Assembly: GCA_003566935.1 (NCBI GenBank)
Contig: PXBM01000222.1
Span: forward strand, 1-7,854
From: Syntrophomonadaceae bacterium
Lineage (GTDB): Bacteria > Bacillota > Dethiobacteria > DTU022
Length of the DNA stretch: 7,854 nucleotides
Reading direction: 5' to 3'
Below are positions 6,464 to 7,854 of the stretch, piece by piece. How positions within the stretch are numbered: the first letter of the stretch is position 1; every line of letters begins with the position of its first letter. Under the pieces are notes generated by a model that saw only the letters and a program-made list of their open reading frames with translations, was not told where the DNA came from and ran no database searches. The translations under genes and the position numbers were made by a program.

Positions 6464-7367
6464 ATGATTGTGATTTATCGGAAATTATTGTATTGGCCAG
6501 CTCTTCGGCGGCTGAAGCCACCGCAGTCATATCATTGTCACCAAGCCCCTTATTCATGGCAACATTGTAAAGCTGGTAAACAGCGCTGCTGGCCACAACC
6601 GGTAGTTTCGACTCATTTGCCAGATCCATAAACAGGGTGGCATCTTTATGCATATGGCTTAGGGCAAAAATGGTATTCTCGTAAGTTCCTTCTACTAGGT
6701 TGGGCCCGAACAACTCAAGGGCGCGGCTGTTCGCAACACTAACCCCGAATACTTCTGATAATGTTTCAGCGCTTACACCTGCTTGTTTGCCAACGATAAA
6801 AGACTCAGCCAGCGCTACTACTGTTGAAGCAAGCACCATGTTGTGACAAATCTTTACTGTTTGAGCGGCACCGCACTCACCGAGATGAAAAATATTTCCG
6901 CTAATTACCTCTAAAACAGGGTGCACTTTTTCCAGTGCTTCAGGTTCACCACCAATCATAATAGTCATGGTAGCACTTTCAGCGCCCATTGGTCCGCCGC
7001 TTACCGGTCCATCCAGAAAACTAATACCTTTATCTTTAGCCCTGCTATAGAGTTCCCGAGCAACTGAAACTGATGTTGTGCTTAAATCAACTATAACATT
7101 TCCCGGTTCCATCGCTGCGAGCGCTCCTGAATCAGGATTGCCAATAGCTTCCAGGGATGCTTCGCTTGTTGGTAGGCTGGCCAGAAGCATTTCCACGTTT
7201 TTTCCGACATCAGCAGGGCTTTCTTCTACCGTCGCTCCAAGATCATCAGCTTGGCTGCAGCAATGAGCGCTGGTGTCATATATATAAACTTCGTAACCTT
7301 CGCTGACCAGGTTCTTGACCACGCCCCGGCCCATCGCTCCTACCCCGAGCACACCAATTCGCTTCAT
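6462..7367 (-). CDS. NAD-dependent beta-hydroxyacid dehydrogenase (3-hydroxyisobutyrate dehydrogenase family)
   Basis: A 301-residue protein of usual family length. The Rossmann motif GVLGVGAMGRG (5-15) is the GxGxxG of the dinucleotide site, and Asp31 at the end of the second strand (VYIYDTS, 27-33) favours NAD(H) over NADP(H). The family substrate-binding loop is DGPVSGGPMGA (119-129). The catalytic lysine is Lys172 in GAAQTVKICHN (166-176), with Asn176 four residues later, and Lys241-Asp242 lie in the C-terminal helical domain. Members oxidise 3-hydroxyisobutyrate, tartronate, 4-hydroxybutyrate or glyoxylate-related hydroxy acids to their semialdehydes, or reduce these. Which one applies cannot be told, but the downstream aldehyde oxidoreductase suggests that the semialdehyde is passed on to, or received from, AOR. 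First gene of the cluster: AGGAGG (7380-7375) sits 7 nt before the ATG and the iron-sulfur gene starts 12 nt after its stop. Confidence 0.9.
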   Translation of the reverse strand: MKRIGVLGVGAMGRGVVKNLVSEGYEVYIYDTSAHCCSQADDLGATVEESPADVGKNVEMLLASLPTSEASLEAIGNPDSGALAAMEPGNVIVDLSTTSVSVARELYSRAKDKGISFLDGPVSGGPMGAESATMTIMIGGEPEALEKVHPVLEVISGNIFHLGECGAAQTVKICHNMVLASTVVALAESFIVGKQAGVSAETLSEVFGVSVANSRALELFGPNLVEGTYENTIFALSHMHKDATLFMDLANESKLPVVASSAVYQLYNVAMNKGLGDNDMTAVASAAEELANTIISDKSQS

Positions 7368-7374
7368 TGTAAGT

Positions 7375-7380
7375 CCTCCT
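7375..7380 (-). promoter_or_regulatory. Ribosome binding site of the dehydrogenase gene
   Basis: AGGAGG on the minus strand, 7 nt before the ATG at 7367. Confidence 0.8.
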
Positions 7381-7407
7381 GTTTTTAGTAAAATTAAAGA
7401 AATAAGA

Positions 7408-7436
7408 GTTATAGCTTGTATGCATATATCTGGAAT
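7408..7436 (-). promoter_or_regulatory. Possible sigma-70 type promoter of the AOR cluster
   Basis: The minus strand has TATAAC (7413-7408, 5 of 6 matches to the -10 consensus) and, 17 nt further upstream, a poor -35 match ATTCCA (7436-7431). A perfect 8-bp palindrome TATGCATA (7419-7426) lies in the spacer and could be an operator. Transcription would begin near 7401, giving a leader of about 34 nt. Weak evidence. Confidence 0.35.
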
Positions 7437-7625
7437 TTCGGAAACCTTCTACGGATTGCCTTTAAAAGTCCATCAAAAAACGAACAGGACTATCTTTGCA
7501 TCCTGCAAAGGTTTAGCTCAGGGGGGTGGTACAGGGGGAGCAGTTCTTTTGCTTTGTTTAGATTAAGTTAAATATTCTCCCCTTATTACTTTTCAACTTG
7601 CCTTGCCGATAATCCTTTTTACATC
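7437..7625. other. Non-coding stretch with two adjacent hairpins, function unknown
   Basis: No convincing gene is seen on either strand. Two short inverted repeats are nearly adjacent: 7494-7500 with 7504-7510 (7-bp stem, CTTTGCA/TGCAAAG, 3-nt loop) and 7467-7471 with 7487-7491 (AGTCC/GGACT, 15-nt loop), the latter followed on the minus strand by TTTT. A G-rich plus-strand tract (about 7520-7539) contains the CAGGGGG string twice. On the minus strand this would be a leader of the AOR cluster if transcription began further upstream than the predicted promoter. I do not recognise a known riboswitch here. Confidence 0.35.
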
Positions 7626-7685
7626 ATATAAAAATATCCCCCCTGCGCCCGGATTTGTTATGCAAATCAGGCCACACAGAGGGGA
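7626..7685 (-). terminator. Probable Rho-independent terminator of the right-edge gene
   Basis: Read on the minus strand, a long imperfect GC-rich hairpin has a perfect inner stem GATTTG/CAAATC (7663-7668 and 7652-7657) with a 5-nt loop and an outer CCCC/GGGG part (7681-7684 and 7638-7643 region). It is followed by ATATTTTTATAT (7637-7626). It starts 44 nt after the stop of the partial gene at 7729, as expected for its terminator. Confidence 0.55.
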
Positions 7686-7728
7686 GCATATATTTACTCA
7701 AATCTTTCCCTTTATCCAACCACCTCGG

Positions 7729-7854
7729 TCATCGCTCCTCCTCCTCATCAAAGCCGGGCAGCCTGGCAATAGTCTTTTCCCAATCTACACCCTTGCTCCT
7801 CAGAGCATTTACCCGGAGCTTGTAGTAAAGAAGAACCAGTAAACTCCAGGCCAC
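7729..7854 (-). CDS. Unidentified protein, C-terminal 41 residues (runs off right edge)
   Basis: The minus-strand frame enters from the right edge and ends at TGA 7731-7729. The visible tail starts with a hydrophobic stretch (VAWSLLVLLYY), continues with a basic region (KLRVNALRSKG) and ends in RLPGFDEEEER. This looks like the last part of a membrane segment followed by a short charged cytosolic tail. A probable terminator follows at 7685-7626, which supports it as a real gene end. No family could be recognised. The gene lies upstream of, and in the same direction as, the AOR cluster but is separated from it by the terminator. Confidence 0.5.
   Translation of the reverse strand: MAWSLLVLLYYKLRVNALRSKGVDWEKTIARLPGFDEEEER

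Noticed and set aside
7520..7539. G-rich tract as a G-quadruplex
   Set aside because: There are two long G-runs and one GG, not four separated runs of three or more.
7516..7550. T-box-like string GGGTGGTAC on the plus strand followed by a small hairpin and T-rich sequence
   Set aside because: The consensus continues ACCGCG, here it is ACAGGG; no specifier stem or downstream plus-strand gene is present.
7712..7732. ATG overlapping the stop of the right-edge gene (ATGA) with a GAGGAG sequence upstream
   Set aside because: The frame ends after six codons (MTEVVG), and the terminator follows.
7603..7842. 79-codon plus-strand frame near the right edge
   Set aside because: It runs antisense through the terminator hairpin and the end of the minus-strand gene, has no ribosome binding site and a proline-rich, low-complexity composition.

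Overview
The window looks like a chromosomal segment from an anaerobic, moderate-GC bacterium, most likely of the Clostridia/Firmicutes type. The reasons are consensus AGGAGG-type ribosome binding sites in front of most genes, a TTG start with a strong site, a tungsten/molybdenum aldehyde:ferredoxin oxidoreductase with its iron-sulfur partner, and a YkvI-like permease relic. The taxon is an inference; no rRNA or marker gene is present.

Left part (1-3368). A membrane protein gene runs off the left edge on the minus strand (1-465); only its N-terminal, multi-pass part is visible. A divergent set then reads on the plus strand: an enoyl-CoA hydratase/isomerase family protein (636-1418), a 3' remnant of a VapC-like PIN-domain toxin (about 1431-1550), a CPBP-family intramembrane protease-like protein (1568-2449) and an agmatinase/arginase-family ureohydrolase (2475-3368). 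Their spacing allows one transcript, but no shared pathway is evident.

Right part (3365-7367), all on the minus strand. The clearest functional unit is a four-gene cluster in the transcription order beta-hydroxyacid dehydrogenase, ferredoxin-like subunit with four [4Fe-4S] motifs, aldehyde:ferredoxin oxidoreductase (AOR), MoaD/ThiS-like sulfur carrier. The first three genes are tightly packed (12-nt gap, then a TAATG overlap). A perfect 10-bp inverted repeat sits between AOR and the MoaD-like gene. The inferred job is interconversion of a hydroxy acid, its semialdehyde and the matching acid, exchanging electrons with NAD(H) and ferredoxin, with the MoaD-like protein helping to make the pterin cofactor. 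Downstream lies a broken YkvI-like permease gene, in which an N-terminal part and a plausible C-terminal part are in different frames; its end overlaps the agmatinase stop codon.

Right edge (7381-7854). About 350 nt upstream of the dehydrogenase contain a possible promoter, two small adjacent hairpins of unknown role and a probable Rho-independent terminator. The terminator belongs to another minus-strand gene, of which only the last 41 codons (7729-7854) are visible.

No tRNA, rRNA, CRISPR array or insertion sequence was seen. The most notable points are the AOR/hydroxyacid dehydrogenase/MoaD cluster, the inter-gene inverted repeat and the two gene relics.
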